Assembly (NCBI GenBank): GCA_020621965.1
Contig: JAHRYV010000004.1
Coordinates: forward strand, 58,788 to 122,787
Reading direction: 5' to 3'
Length of the DNA: 64,000 bases
Source: Curvibacter sp.
Lineage (GTDB): Bacteria > Pseudomonadota > Gammaproteobacteria > Burkholderiales > Burkholderiaceae_C
In this document: in pieces, positions 52,484 through 61,346 of the stretch
Layout of the letters: the number at the start of each line of letters is the position of its first letter
Numbering within the stretch: the first letter of the stretch is position 1
The notes under the pieces: model-generated
Database searches by the model: none
What the model saw: the letters and a program-made list of their open reading frames with translations, nothing else
What the model was told of the DNA's origin: nothing
Position numbers and translations under genes: made by a program

Positions 52484-53179
52484 ATGGACAAGGAACCGGC
52501 CCGGCCAGCGCCGGGCCACGAGGCGACCCGTACGCTGTATGGCTGGCGCGCGACCAGCTACGAGTTGCAGCTCGCGCCCTACGAGTTTATCCGTCGCATG
52601 GCGGTGGGCCAGTTGAAGCTGCGTTCCGGCGACTGCGTGCTGGACCTGGGCTGCGGCACCGGCATGAGCCTGCCGCTGCTGCGCGAGGCTGTCGGCTCGG
52701 CGGGTCGTGTGGTCGGGGTGGACGTGAGCGCCGACATGCTGGTCCTGGCGCTCAGCCGCGTGCAGCGCGAAGGCTGGACCAATGTGGAGCTGCGCTGCGC
52801 CGCGGTGGAAGACGCCGCGCTGCCGCAGCGGGCCGACGCCGCCTTCTTCCATTTCACCCACGACGTCCTGCAAAGCCCGAGCGCGCTGGACCGTGTGCTG
52901 GCGCATCTGCGGCCGGGCGCGCGTGTCGTGGCCACCGGCCTGAAGTGGACGGCGCCCGGGCTGGCGCCCATGAATCTGCTGGTGGGCATGCACATGGCGC
53001 AGTCGCTCACCCGCTACGAAGGCCTGGCCGCGCCGTGGCAGCCGCTGCAGGAGCGCGGCGTGCAGATGGAGGTGGACACGCTGATGATGGGCACCATCTT
53101 CGTGGCCCGTGGCACCTACATGCGCGCGCCCGTGGGCCAGGGCAGCCGCACACGCCGGGGCGACAGCCCGGCGCCGTGA
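52484..53179 (+). CDS. Class I SAM-dependent methyltransferase
   Basis: 231 residues from ATG 52484, preceded by a GGGAGGG ribosome site. Motif I is VLDLGCGTGMSLPLL, followed by GVDVSADML and the FFHFTHDVLQSP region, so it is a Rossmann-fold small-molecule methyltransferase of the Methyltransf_11/25 type. Substrate unknown. It lies between urtE and the convergent ureD, in a place usually filled by ureD itself, so it may be an insertion. Confidence 0.87.
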   Translation: MDKEPARPAPGHEATRTLYGWRATSYELQLAPYEFIRRMAVGQLKLRSGDCVLDLGCGTGMSLPLLREAVGSAGRVVGVDVSADMLVLALSRVQREGWTNVELRCAAVEDAALPQRADAAFFHFTHDVLQSPSALDRVLAHLRPGARVVATGLKWTAPGLAPMNLLVGMHMAQSLTRYEGLAAPWQPLQERGVQMEVDTLMMGTIFVARGTYMRAPVGQGSRTRRGDSPAP

Positions 53180-53304
53180 TCGCCGTCGGCCGGGGCGGCG
53201 TCACGCGGCCGTCACATGGGCCATCTACCATGCGCTGGAGCCGTTCGATACGGTCTTCTTTGATCAGTTGTCTCCTGAACAAAGTCTCCGCACCAGCGGA
53301 TTTC

Positions 53305-53328
53305 AGCCCGGCACCTGCCGGGCTTTTT
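53305..53328 (+). terminator. Rho-independent terminator
   Basis: A perfect 9-bp stem AGCCCGGCA-cc-TGCCGGGCT (53305-53324) is followed by a T-run (53324-53328). It lies between the methyltransferase gene (plus strand) and the ureD 3' end (minus strand), and terminates the plus-strand transcript. Confidence 0.85.
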
Positions 53329-53362
53329 CTTGGGGCTGCCGCTGCGAGTAGGGGTGCGGCCC

Positions 53363-54193
53363 TCAGGTGGCCCAGACGCGCGGCGGCGCGGCGGCCAGTT
53401 GCCACAACTCGCGCCGCCACGCTGCGCGCAGGCTCTTGAGCAGATCGAGTGCGGGCTCCACCAGCGGGGCCAGCACGCGCACCACCAGCACCTGCGGGTG
53501 CGGGCTGGTGGCGCCGGCGGTCTCGCGCAAAGGATGCGCCTCGATCAAGGCGCGCACCGTTTCCAGCGCGGCCTCGCGGCGTGCGCGTTCGATGGGCGTG
53601 CCGGCCACGAAAAACAGCGTGGCCAGGCAGCGCCGGCCGGCCAGGCCCAGCGGACCGTCCATCAGCCGCGCGTCGGCGGCGTCGATGCGGCCCTGCTCCA
53701 GCCAGACGCCGGGCACTTCGAGGTGCTGGGCAAAGCTGCCTTCGATGAAAGGCAGCTCGGCCGCCGGCAGGCCCAAAGCCGTGACGTCCCAGCCCATCAG
53801 CTCGGCGCCGGGTGCGAGCTCGAACACCGCCTTGTTTTCTGCGATGCACTGGTTGTAGGCCAGCGCCTCCAGCGGCAGCCACTCCAGCCGCGCGCCACTG
53901 GCCAGCCGCGCGTGCAGACTCTGCACGGCGGGCTCACCCACGGAGCGGTAGAAACGGGTGGCACCCGGTGTGGTGACCAGGCCGTGTGCACCCTGGGCCA
54001 CGTCGATGCGAATGTCCAGCGTGTCACCGCCCACCAGGCCGCCGGGCGGGTGCACCAGCACGTTGTGGCAGATGGCGTCGCCTTCCGGGTAGAGGCTTTG
54101 CAGGATGCGCAGGGGCCCGTCGTGCCGGTAGTGCGCGACGCTGCGCCCGTCTTGCGGGGCGTAGTTCAGCTGCAGCGAGGCGTGCCAGGTCAT
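53363..54193 (-). CDS. ureD: Urease accessory protein UreD
   Basis: 276 residues from ATG 54193 (MTWHASLQLNY). UreD binds apo-urease and recruits UreF and UreG. Family signatures are VHPPGGLVGGDTLDI, TPGATRFYRS, and WLPLEALAYNQ. It lies 29 kb from ureA and on the minus strand, next to urtE rather than beside the structural genes. In related genomes I recall urtABCDE-ureD-ureABC as one group. It is divergent from the cyanate transporter cluster. Confidence 0.94.
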   Translation of the reverse strand: MTWHASLQLNYAPQDGRSVAHYRHDGPLRILQSLYPEGDAICHNVLVHPPGGLVGGDTLDIRIDVAQGAHGLVTTPGATRFYRSVGEPAVQSLHARLASGARLEWLPLEALAYNQCIAENKAVFELAPGAELMGWDVTALGLPAAELPFIEGSFAQHLEVPGVWLEQGRIDAADARLMDGPLGLAGRRCLATLFFVAGTPIERARREAALETVRALIEAHPLRETAGATSPHPQVLVVRVLAPLVEPALDLLKSLRAAWRRELWQLAAAPPRVWAT

Positions 54194-54259
54194 GAGGTGC
54201 GAAAAATCTTTCAACGACGGATGAACTGATCCTACCTTGTTGGGACGCGCATGCCGTTC

Positions 54260-54274
54260 GCACCAGATTGGTAC
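54260..54274 (+). promoter_or_regulatory. NtrC-like activator site
   Basis: GCACC-agatt-GGTAC matches the GCACC-N5-GGTGC dyad of NtrC boxes at 9 of 10 positions. A further half site GGTGC lies at 54299-54303. It is about 105 bp upstream of the sigma-54 promoter at 54377, a normal enhancer distance. Specificity for NtrC is inferred from the motif only. Confidence 0.5.
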
Positions 54275-54376
54275 GACGCGTGTGTACGACGCCGACTTGG
54301 TGCGCGGCGTACAGCCCCGGGGCGTGGGGCCGCATGCTATCACCCGCATCGCAGGGGGTTGGCCGCGCACACGGAG

Positions 54377-54393
54377 CTGGCACGGCCCTTGCT
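54377..54393 (+). promoter_or_regulatory. Sigma-54 promoter of the cyanate cluster
   Basis: CTGGCACGGCCCTTGCT matches the sigma-54 consensus at every defined position, with GG (54379-54380) and GC (54391-54392) ten bases apart. Transcription would start near 54404, 22 bases before the ATG at 54426. It indicates RpoN-dependent, nitrogen-controlled expression of the downstream operon. Confidence 0.85.
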
Positions 54394-54425
54394 CAGCAGT
54401 GGATGTCCAAACCCGAGGCCGCACC

Positions 54426-55829
54426 ATGAACCAGTACTTCGATCCCTACGACGCCGACAGCCCCTTGTTGCTCAAGTGCAGCTGCGGCCGCAATCACACG
54501 GTGGCCGAACATCAGCAGGAACTCGCGGCCGCTCAGGCGCTCACCACGCTGCAGCAGCGCAGCGAGTCCACCGAGTTCGAGGCCTACAGCAACGAGTTCA
54601 TCGAAGCGACCCTGGTCAAGGCGCTGTTCCCGCAGGACGAGGTGCGCCGGCGCTTCCTGCGCGCGGTGGGGCGCAACACGGCCATGGCCGCCATTGCCAC
54701 GGTGCTGCCGGTGGCCAGCTTGCAGGCCATGGCGCAGGAGAAAGGCGCGCTGGAGAAGACGGACCTGAAGATCGGTTTCATCCCGATCACCTGCGCCACG
54801 CCGCTGATCATGGCGCACCCGCTGGGCTTCTATCAGAAGCAGGGGCTCAACGTGCAGGTGATCAAGACCGCGGGCTGGGCCCTGGTCCGCGACAAGATGC
54901 TGAACAAGGAGTACGACGCCACGCACTTCCTCAGCCCGATGCCGCTGGCCATGTCGCTGGGCGTCGGCTCGAACCCGGTGCCGATGAACGTGGCCACCAT
55001 CCAGAACACCAACGGCCAGGCCATCACGCTGGCGCTCAAGCACAAGGACCGGCGCGATCCGAAGCAGTGGAAGGGCTTCAAGTTCGCCGTGCCCTTCGAG
55101 TACTCAATGCACAACTTCCTGCTGCGCTATTACGTGGCGGAACACGGCCTGAACCCCGATACCGACATCCAGATCCGCGTGGTGCCGCCGCCGGAGATGG
55201 TGGCCAATCTGCGCGCCGGCAACATCGACGGTTATCTGGGCCCTGATCCCTTCAACCAGCGTGCCGTCTACGAGGAGGTGGGATTCCTGCACCTGCTGAC
55301 CAAGGAGCTGTGGAACGGCCACCCCTGCTGCGCCTTCGGCACCAGCACCGAGTTCATCCAGCAGAACCCGAACACCTTTGCCGCGCTGTACCGCGCGGTG
55401 CTGACTGCCGCCGCGATGGCGCGCGAGGCGAAGAACCGCGAACTGATCGCCAAGGTGATCTCGGCGCCGCAGTATCTGAACCAGCCCGAGACCGTGGTGA
55501 CCCAGGTGCTGACGGGCAAGTTCGCCGACGGCCTGGGCAAGGTGCAGAGCGTGCCCGACCGCGCCGACTTCGACCCCATGCCCTGGCAGAGCATGGCGGT
55601 GTGGATGCTCACGCAGATGCAGCGCTGGGGCTACGTCAAGGGCGAAGTCAACTACAGGCAGATCGCCGAGCGGGTGTTCCTGCTGACCGACGCGAAAAAG
55701 CACATGAAGGAGCTGGATCAGACGGTGCCCGCCGGGGCCTACCCGAAGTTCAAGGTCATGGGCCGCGAGTTCGATCCCGCCAAGGCGGCCGAGTACGCCC
55801 GCAGTTTTCCCATCCGCAAGACGGCCTGA
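54426..55829 (+). CDS. CmpA/NrtA-family substrate-binding protein (cyanate/nitrate type), copy 1
   Basis: 467 residues. The binding domain (LKIGFIPITCATPLIMAHPLG onwards, including AVPFEYSMHNFLLRYYVAEH, residues ~216-235) is of the NrtA/CmpA class. Unusual is a ~73-residue N-terminal extension with CSCGRNH (C18, C20, H24), followed by a twin-arginine-like RRRFLRAVG (74-82) and a hydrophobic segment ending near AMAQ. So the signal is internal and the Cys/His cluster stays on the cytoplasmic side or is removed. Context with cyanase suggests cyanate import. A near copy follows 20 bp downstream. Confidence 0.87.
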   Translation: MNQYFDPYDADSPLLLKCSCGRNHTVAEHQQELAAAQALTTLQQRSESTEFEAYSNEFIEATLVKALFPQDEVRRRFLRAVGRNTAMAAIATVLPVASLQAMAQEKGALEKTDLKIGFIPITCATPLIMAHPLGFYQKQGLNVQVIKTAGWALVRDKMLNKEYDATHFLSPMPLAMSLGVGSNPVPMNVATIQNTNGQAITLALKHKDRRDPKQWKGFKFAVPFEYSMHNFLLRYYVAEHGLNPDTDIQIRVVPPPEMVANLRAGNIDGYLGPDPFNQRAVYEEVGFLHLLTKELWNGHPCCAFGTSTEFIQQNPNTFAALYRAVLTAAAMAREAKNRELIAKVISAPQYLNQPETVVTQVLTGKFADGLGKVQSVPDRADFDPMPWQSMAVWMLTQMQRWGYVKGEVNYRQIAERVFLLTDAKKHMKELDQTVPAGAYPKFKVMGREFDPAKAAEYARSFPIRKTA

Positions 55830-55849
55830 ACCCGTAGCCGTGACAGACC

Positions 55850-57205
55850 ATGCACGATCCTTACGACTCCGAACGCCCGCTGCGCCTGCAGTGCGCCTGC
55901 GGCCAGCCCCATGCGCCGCACGAGCATGACGCGGCGCCCGGCGCCAGCGCCGAGGAGCGGGCGCGCTCCTTCATGGAGGCCGCGCTCGTCAAGGCGATTT
56001 TCCCGCGCGACGCCGAGCGTCGCCTGTTCCTCAAGGCCGTGGGCCGGCGCACCGCCATGGCCGCCATCGCCAGCGTCGTTCCGCTGGGGACGCTGCAGGC
56101 CCTGGCGCAGGAGCAGCGCCCGCCCGAGAAAAAGGACCTCAAGATCGGCTTCATCGCCATCACCTGCGCCACGCCGCTGCTGATGGCCGAGCCGCTGGGC
56201 CACTACCGCGACCAGGGCCTGCAGGTCGAGCTGATCAAGACCGCGGGCTGGGGCGCGATACGCGACAAGATGCTCAGGCACGAACACGACGCTTCGCACT
56301 TCCTCAGTCCGATGCCGATCGCCATGAGCCTGGGTCTGGGTTCGCCTGCCACGCCCACCTCGGTGGCCACCATCCAGAACGTCAATGGCCAGGCCATCAC
56401 GCTGGCGCGCAAGCACATCAACCGGCGCGAGCCGCGCAGCTGGAAGGGCTTCAAGCTGGGGGTGCCGTTCGAATACAGCATGCACAACTTCCTGCTGCGT
56501 TATTACCTGGCGGAACACGGCGTGAACCCGGACACCGACCTGCAGATCGTAGTGGTGCCGCCGCCGCAAATGGTGGCCAAGCTCAAGGACGGCGAGATTG
56601 ACGGCTTTCTCGGCCCCGATCCCTTCAACCAGCGCGCGGTGTACGACGGTGTGGGTTTCATCCACATCCTGTCCAAGGAAATCTGGGACGGCCATCCCTG
56701 CTGCGCCTTTGGCGTGAGCGACGTTTTCATCGCGCAACACCCCAACAGCTTCGCGGCCCTGTTCCGGGCCGTCATCGGCGCCTCCTTCATCGCCAGCGTC
56801 TCGACCGACCGCGCGCAGATCGCCAGGCTGATCTCCACACCGTCCCTGCTCAACCAGCCCGAGGAGGTGGTGGCGCAGGTGCTGACGGGCAACTTCCCTG
56901 ACGGCCTGGGCAATACCCGCTCGGTGCCCGATCGGGCCCTGTTCGACCCGGTGCCCTGGCAGAGCATGGCCGTCTGGATGCTGACGCAGATGAAACGCTG
57001 GGGCTACATCCAGGGTGATGTGAACTACGGGCAGATCGCGGAGAAGGTCTTCATGCTGACCGACGCCAAACGGCAGATGGTTGCCGCCGGCTGGCGCGCC
57101 CCGGAGGGCGCCACGCGCAAGATCCGTGTCATGGGGCGCCTCTTCGACCCCGCGGGGCCCGAGGACTATGTGCGCAGCTTCGCCATCCAGAGGGCGGCGT
57201 CATGA
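55850..57205 (+). CDS. CmpA/NrtA-family substrate-binding protein (cyanate/nitrate type), copy 2
   Basis: 451 residues, closely similar to the preceding protein along its length, so the pair arose by tandem duplication and divergence. It keeps the same extension with CACGQPH (C15, C17, H21, then H24 and H26), RRLFLKAVG (57-65, an excellent Tat-like motif) and a cleavage region at ALAQ. The binding domain shows LGVPFEYSMHNFLLRYYLAEH. Differences in the ligand lobe may change substrate, for example cyanate against nitrate. It overlaps the permease gene by 4 bp. Confidence 0.87.
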   Translation: MHDPYDSERPLRLQCACGQPHAPHEHDAAPGASAEERARSFMEAALVKAIFPRDAERRLFLKAVGRRTAMAAIASVVPLGTLQALAQEQRPPEKKDLKIGFIAITCATPLLMAEPLGHYRDQGLQVELIKTAGWGAIRDKMLRHEHDASHFLSPMPIAMSLGLGSPATPTSVATIQNVNGQAITLARKHINRREPRSWKGFKLGVPFEYSMHNFLLRYYLAEHGVNPDTDLQIVVVPPPQMVAKLKDGEIDGFLGPDPFNQRAVYDGVGFIHILSKEIWDGHPCCAFGVSDVFIAQHPNSFAALFRAVIGASFIASVSTDRAQIARLISTPSLLNQPEEVVAQVLTGNFPDGLGNTRSVPDRALFDPVPWQSMAVWMLTQMKRWGYIQGDVNYGQIAEKVFMLTDAKRQMVAAGWRAPEGATRKIRVMGRLFDPAGPEDYVRSFAIQRAAS

Positions 57206-58068
57206 GGTTCTGGCAGACCCTGGGATTTCGCGCCGCGCTGGTCTCGCTGCTACTGCTCGTGCTGCTGCTGGGCGGTTGGTACGTCGCCACTGCGACTGCG
57301 GGCACGGCCGCACCGGCTGCCGGCCTGACGGTCGAGCAGATCGAGTACGCCAGGATGCTGGGCAAGGACGCCGGCGCCGGCAAGAGCGGCGGCTTCCCGA
57401 CGCCGGGCGAGATGGGGCGCGCGGTCCGGGGCCATCTGGCCCACCCCTTCTACGACAACGGCCCCAACGACAAGGGCATCGCCCTGCAGCTGCTCCATTC
57501 GTTGGGCCGGGTCGGCCTGGGCTTCGCGCTGGCCTGCCTGGTGGCCATACCGCTGGGTTTTGTCATCGGCATGTCGCCGTTGCTGCACCGCGCCCTCGAC
57601 CCCTACATCCAGTTGCTCAAGCCCATCAGCCCGCTGGCGTGGATGCCGCTGGCGCTCTACACCATCAAGGATTCCTCGGTCTCGGGCATCTTTGTCATCT
57701 TCATCTGTTCGGTCTGGCCCATGCTGCTGAACACGGCCTTCGGCGTGGCGGCGGTCAAGCGCGAGTGGCTCAACGTGGCCGCGACGCTGGAGGTCAGCCC
57801 CCTGCGCAAGGCCTTGCGCGTCATCCTGCCGGCCGCGGCGCCCACCATCCTGACGGGCATGCGCATCAGCATGGGCATCGCCTGGCTGGTGATCGTGGCG
57901 GCCGAGATGCTGGTGGGGGGCACGGGCATAGGCTACTTCGTCTGGAATGAGTGGAACAACCTGTCGCTGACCAATGTGCTGTTCGCCATCCTGGTGATCG
58001 GCGTGGTCGGCATGCTGCTGGATCTGGCCTTCGGCCGGCTGCAGAAGGCGGTGACCTATGTGGAGTGA
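57202..58068 (+). CDS. ABC transporter permease (NrtB/CynB-like)
   Basis: 288 residues with an N-terminal membrane anchor, an extracytoplasmic linker of about 80 residues, then about five helices of the BPD_transp_1 type. The EAA-like loop is VAATLEVSPLRKALRVILPAAAP, residues near 192-213, and IAWLVIVAAEMLVGGTGIGYF ends the core. It starts in an ATGA overlap with the second binding protein. Confidence 0.9.
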   Translation: MRFWQTLGFRAALVSLLLLVLLLGGWYVATATAGTAAPAAGLTVEQIEYARMLGKDAGAGKSGGFPTPGEMGRAVRGHLAHPFYDNGPNDKGIALQLLHSLGRVGLGFALACLVAIPLGFVIGMSPLLHRALDPYIQLLKPISPLAWMPLALYTIKDSSVSGIFVIFICSVWPMLLNTAFGVAAVKREWLNVAATLEVSPLRKALRVILPAAAPTILTGMRISMGIAWLVIVAAEMLVGGTGIGYFVWNEWNNLSLTNVLFAILVIGVVGMLLDLAFGRLQKAVTYVE

Positions 58069-58153
58069 GCTGAGCGGGAGCGCCCGCAGCGGGCAGGACC
58101 TGCCCCTGCGCGCTGCCGCGCCCGCATCGTCGTCCATCGAGAAAGACCAGCCC

Positions 58154-58948
58154 ATGCGTGGATTCCTCAAGATCGAGCGCCTGTCCAAGGCCTATACGGC
58201 CAGCCGGCCGGTGTTCACCGATGTCTCGTTCACGCTCGACCGGGGTGAGTTCGTCTGCGTCATCGGCCACTCGGGCTGCGGCAAGACCACCATCCTCAAC
58301 GTGTTGGCCGGGCTGGATACGGCCAGCAGCGGCCACGTCTTCATGGACGGGCGCGAGGTGGCCGGTCCCGGCCTGGAGCGCGGCGTGGTGTTTCAGGGCC
58401 ACGCCCTCATGCCCTGGCTCACCGTGCGCCAGAACGTCGCCTTTGCCGTGCAGTCGCGCTGGCCCGAATGGCCGGCGCCGAAAGTCAAGCTGCACGTGGA
58501 AAAGTTCGTCGCCATGGTGGGCCTGGCGCCCGCCATCGACAAGAAGCCCAGCCAGCTCTCGGGCGGCATGAAACAGCGCGTGGGCATTGCGCGCGCCTTC
58601 GCCATCGCGCCGAAGATGCTGCTGCTGGACGAGCCCTTCGGCGCGCTCGATGCGCTGACGCGCGGCGCCATCCAGGACGAACTGATGACCATCGTGCGCC
58701 AGACGCAGCAGACCGTGTTCATGATCACCCACGATGTGGACGAGGCCATCCTGCTGGCCGACCGCATCCTGCTCATGAGCAACGGCGCCGACACGGCGGC
58801 GGGCTACGTGCCCGGCGGCATCGCCGAGGAGGTGGTGAACCCGCTGCCACGCACACGCAGCCGCGCCGGCCTGCACCACCTGGATGGCTACTACGCACTG
58901 CGCAATCACATCGTCGATTTCCTGGTCACGCGCGCCGCGGCGCACTGA
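58154..58948 (+). CDS. ABC transporter ATP-binding protein (NrtD/CynD-like)
   Basis: 264 residues from ATG 58154, which gives the family length; an ATG at 58058 overlapping the permease 3' end would add 32 unlike residues. Walker A GHSGCGKTT, signature LSGGMKQRVGIARAF, Walker B MLLLDEPFGALD, H-loop ITHDVDEA. It belongs to the nitrate/sulfonate/taurine transporter group and energises the permease. Cyanase follows 38 bp downstream. Confidence 0.92.
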   Translation: MRGFLKIERLSKAYTASRPVFTDVSFTLDRGEFVCVIGHSGCGKTTILNVLAGLDTASSGHVFMDGREVAGPGLERGVVFQGHALMPWLTVRQNVAFAVQSRWPEWPAPKVKLHVEKFVAMVGLAPAIDKKPSQLSGGMKQRVGIARAFAIAPKMLLLDEPFGALDALTRGAIQDELMTIVRQTQQTVFMITHDVDEAILLADRILLMSNGADTAAGYVPGGIAEEVVNPLPRTRSRAGLHHLDGYYALRNHIVDFLVTRAAAH

Positions 58949-58986
58949 GCCCGATCTTTTTAACTGCACTACCCAACGGAGCCCCT

Positions 58987-59430
58987 ATGAACCGCAACGA
59001 CATCACCGAGAAAATCATCGCCACCAAGGTCTCCAAGGGCCTGAAGTGGGAAGACGTGGCCAAGAAGGTCGGCCTGAGCAAGGAATGGGTCACCGCCGGC
59101 TGCCTGGGCCAGATGACCTTCGACACCAAGCAGGCCAAGATCATCGGCAAGATCTTCGGCCTCACGGCCGAGGAGCAGAAGTGGCTGCAGGTCGTGCCCT
59201 ACAAAGGCTCGCTGCCCACGGCGGTGCCGACCGACCCGCTGATCTACCGCTGGTACGAGATCGTCAACGTCTACGGCAGCACCATCAAGGAACTGATCCA
59301 CGAGGAATTCGGCGACGGCATCATGAGCGCCATCGACTTCAGCATGGATATCGTGCGTCAGCCCGATCCCAAGGGCGACCGCGTCAACGTGGTGCTGTCG
59401 GGTAAGTTCCTGCCCTACAAGCAGTACTGA
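58987..59430 (+). CDS. cynS: Cyanate hydratase (cyanase)
   Basis: 147 residues. It converts cyanate and bicarbonate to ammonia and CO2 via carbamate. The catalytic triad corresponds to Arg88, Glu91 and Ser114 (YRWYEIVNVYG and DGIMSAIDF), each eight positions earlier than in the E. coli enzyme. The N-terminal HTH-like domain (EDVAKKVGLSKEWVTAGCLG) forms the decameric interface. Last gene of the cyanate cluster. Confidence 0.96.
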   Translation: MNRNDITEKIIATKVSKGLKWEDVAKKVGLSKEWVTAGCLGQMTFDTKQAKIIGKIFGLTAEEQKWLQVVPYKGSLPTAVPTDPLIYRWYEIVNVYGSTIKELIHEEFGDGIMSAIDFSMDIVRQPDPKGDRVNVVLSGKFLPYKQY

Positions 59431-59449
59431 GCCAGCCAGCCGGCGCTGC

Positions 59450-60565
59450 TCAGCCCAGCAGCTGTTCGGCCGGCACGCAGGGGTAGCCCAGTTGCTGGGC
59501 CACCGCCGCGTGCGTGACCTGGCCCTGGGCGATGTTCAGGCCGTGGCGCAGGTGCGGGTCTTCCCGCAGGGCGCGCTGCCAGCCCTTGTCGGCCAGTGCC
59601 AGGGCGTGTGGCAGGGTGGCGTTGTTGAGTGCGAAGGTGGAGGTGCGCGCCACACTGCCCGGCATATTGGCCACGCAGTAGTGCAGCACGCCGTCGACCA
59701 CGAAGGTGGGGTCGGCATGGGTGGTGGGGTGCGAGGTCTCGAAGCAGCCGCCCTGGTCGATGGCCACGTCCACGACGACGGAACCCTTTTTCATGCGTGC
59801 GACGAGCGCGCGCGACACCAGCCTGGGCGCCGCGGCGCCGGCCACCAGCGCGCTGCCGATGACGAGATCGGCGTCGAGCACGGCCTGCTCGATGTGGTGC
59901 GCACTGGCCAGCAGGGTGTGGATGCGGTTGCCGTACTGGTGGTCCAGCGTGCGCAGCTTGTCGATGCCGCGGTTGAGCACGGTGACCTGCGCGCCCATGC
60001 CCACGGCGATCTGCACCGCGTTGGTGCCCACCGTGCCGGCGCCCAGGATCACGACGTGCGCGGCGGGCACACCCGGCACGCCGCCCAGCAGCACGCCCAT
60101 GCCGCCGTGCGATTTTTCCAGCAGCGAGGCCCCGACCTGCACCGCCATGCGCCCGGCCACTTCGCTCATGGGCGCCAGCAGCGGCAGGGTGTGGCCCGGG
60201 CCGGTGATGGTTTCGTAGGCGATGCAGACGGCGCCGCTCTTGAGCAGGGCGGCGGTGAGCGCCGGGTCCGGCGCCAGGTGCAGGTAGGTGTAGAGGATCT
60301 GGCCCGCTCGCAGCAGGGCCAGCTCGGAGGGCTGCGGCTCCTTGACCTTGACGATCAGTTCGGCCTGCGCAAACACGCTGGCCGCATCGGGCACCAGCGT
60401 GGCACCGGCGGCGCGATAGTCCTCGTCACCCAGGCCGATGGCCGCGCCGGCCCCGCGTTGCACCAGCACCTGATGGCCGTGCGCGCAGAGCTCGCGCACA
60501 CTGGCCGGCGTCAGGCCGACACGGTACTCATGGTTCTTGATTTCCTGGGGGACGCCGATCAACAT
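59450..60565 (-). CDS. ald: Alanine dehydrogenase
   Basis: 371 residues from ATG 60565 (MLIGVPQEIKNHEYRVGLTP). NAD-dependent interconversion of alanine with pyruvate and ammonia. Motifs are KVKEPQPSE, the nucleotide-binding VVILGAGTVGTNAVQIAVGMGA, residues near 165-186, and DVAIDQGGCFETSHPTTH around the active-site Asp. It is convergent with cynS (19 bp). It fits the nitrogen theme as an ammonium-handling enzyme. Confidence 0.96.
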   Translation of the reverse strand: MLIGVPQEIKNHEYRVGLTPASVRELCAHGHQVLVQRGAGAAIGLGDEDYRAAGATLVPDAASVFAQAELIVKVKEPQPSELALLRAGQILYTYLHLAPDPALTAALLKSGAVCIAYETITGPGHTLPLLAPMSEVAGRMAVQVGASLLEKSHGGMGVLLGGVPGVPAAHVVILGAGTVGTNAVQIAVGMGAQVTVLNRGIDKLRTLDHQYGNRIHTLLASAHHIEQAVLDADLVIGSALVAGAAAPRLVSRALVARMKKGSVVVDVAIDQGGCFETSHPTTHADPTFVVDGVLHYCVANMPGSVARTSTFALNNATLPHALALADKGWQRALREDPHLRHGLNIAQGQVTHAAVAQQLGYPCVPAEQLLG

Positions 60566-60743
60566 GGGGTGGCTCCTTCGCGCACGGGTAGGTCGGGGCA
60601 GACAGAGATTAGCGCATGTGGCACGCCGTCGGAAGTCGCGCTGCGATCCCTGCGGCCGATCTGGTGAACAGGGCCTGCGCCCACCTTGGCTCGGCACCGT
60701 TTGGTGTTACCATGGTGTCACTTTCGGGTAGAGCAAGGCGACC

Positions 60744-61028
60744 ATGACCACGACATCTCTGAAATTGCCTGACGAACTCAAGGCGCAGGCGGCCAAGGCG
60801 GCCGAGAGCAAGGGCATGTCCACGCATGCCTTCATGGTGGAGGCCATCCGCGCGGCCGCCGTGGCGGCCGAGCAGCGGGCCAAGTTTGTGGCGCAGGCCA
60901 AGGCCGCGCGCAAGACCATGCTCAAGAGCGGGCAGGGTCATGATGCGGATGAGGTGCACGCCTATCTGCGCCAGCGCGCGCAAGGCAAGGCGGCCGCCGC
61001 ACCGAAGGCCAAGTCTTGGCAAGGCTGA
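60744..61028 (+). CDS. Ribbon-helix-helix antitoxin (ParD-like)
   Basis: 94 residues. MTTTSLKLPDELKAQAAKAA is the ribbon-helix-helix DNA-binding start, followed by STHAFMVEAIRAA. The basic Ala/Lys-rich tail (RQRAQGKAAAAPKAKSWQG) would bind the toxin. Imperfect TGGTGT repeats around 60700-60720 may be its operator. It overlaps the toxin gene by 13 bp. Confidence 0.82.
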   Translation: MTTTSLKLPDELKAQAAKAAESKGMSTHAFMVEAIRAAAVAAEQRAKFVAQAKAARKTMLKSGQGHDADEVHAYLRQRAQGKAAAAPKAKSWQG

Positions 61029-61312
61029 GCTATTCGTCGCGCGCGCTCCAGGATCTGGAGCGCCTGGTCGACTTCCTGCTGGTGTCCGAGCCCTCGGCGG
61101 CCTTGCAGACCGTGGCACTGATCGAGGAGGCGGTGAGCATCCTCAAGCGCCATCCGGAGATCGGGCGACCAGTGGAAGACGGCCTGCGCGAGTTGGTGAT
61201 ATCGCACGGCCGCACGGGTTACGTGGCGCTGTACAGCTACGAGGCCGTGCACGACGCCTGTCTGATCCTGGCAGTGCGACACCAGAAGGAAGCGGGCTAC
61301 CCCGAGGGTTGA
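61016..61312 (+). CDS. ParE/RelE-family toxin
   Basis: 98 residues from TTG 61016, inside the antitoxin 3' end. The RelE/ParE fold is recognisable: LSYSSRALQDLERLVDFLL, HPEIGRPVEDGLRELVISHG and YVALYSYEAVHDACLILAVRHQKEAGY (residues ~70-96). ParE members poison gyrase; RelE members cleave mRNA, and which applies is not clear. This is the third complete toxin-antitoxin pair in the window. Confidence 0.85.
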   Translation: MARLSYSSRALQDLERLVDFLLVSEPSAALQTVALIEEAVSILKRHPEIGRPVEDGLRELVISHGRTGYVALYSYEAVHDACLILAVRHQKEAGYPEG

Positions 61313-61346
61313 TCCGGCTTGGCGTGCCCGCTGCCGGCACGAGGGC

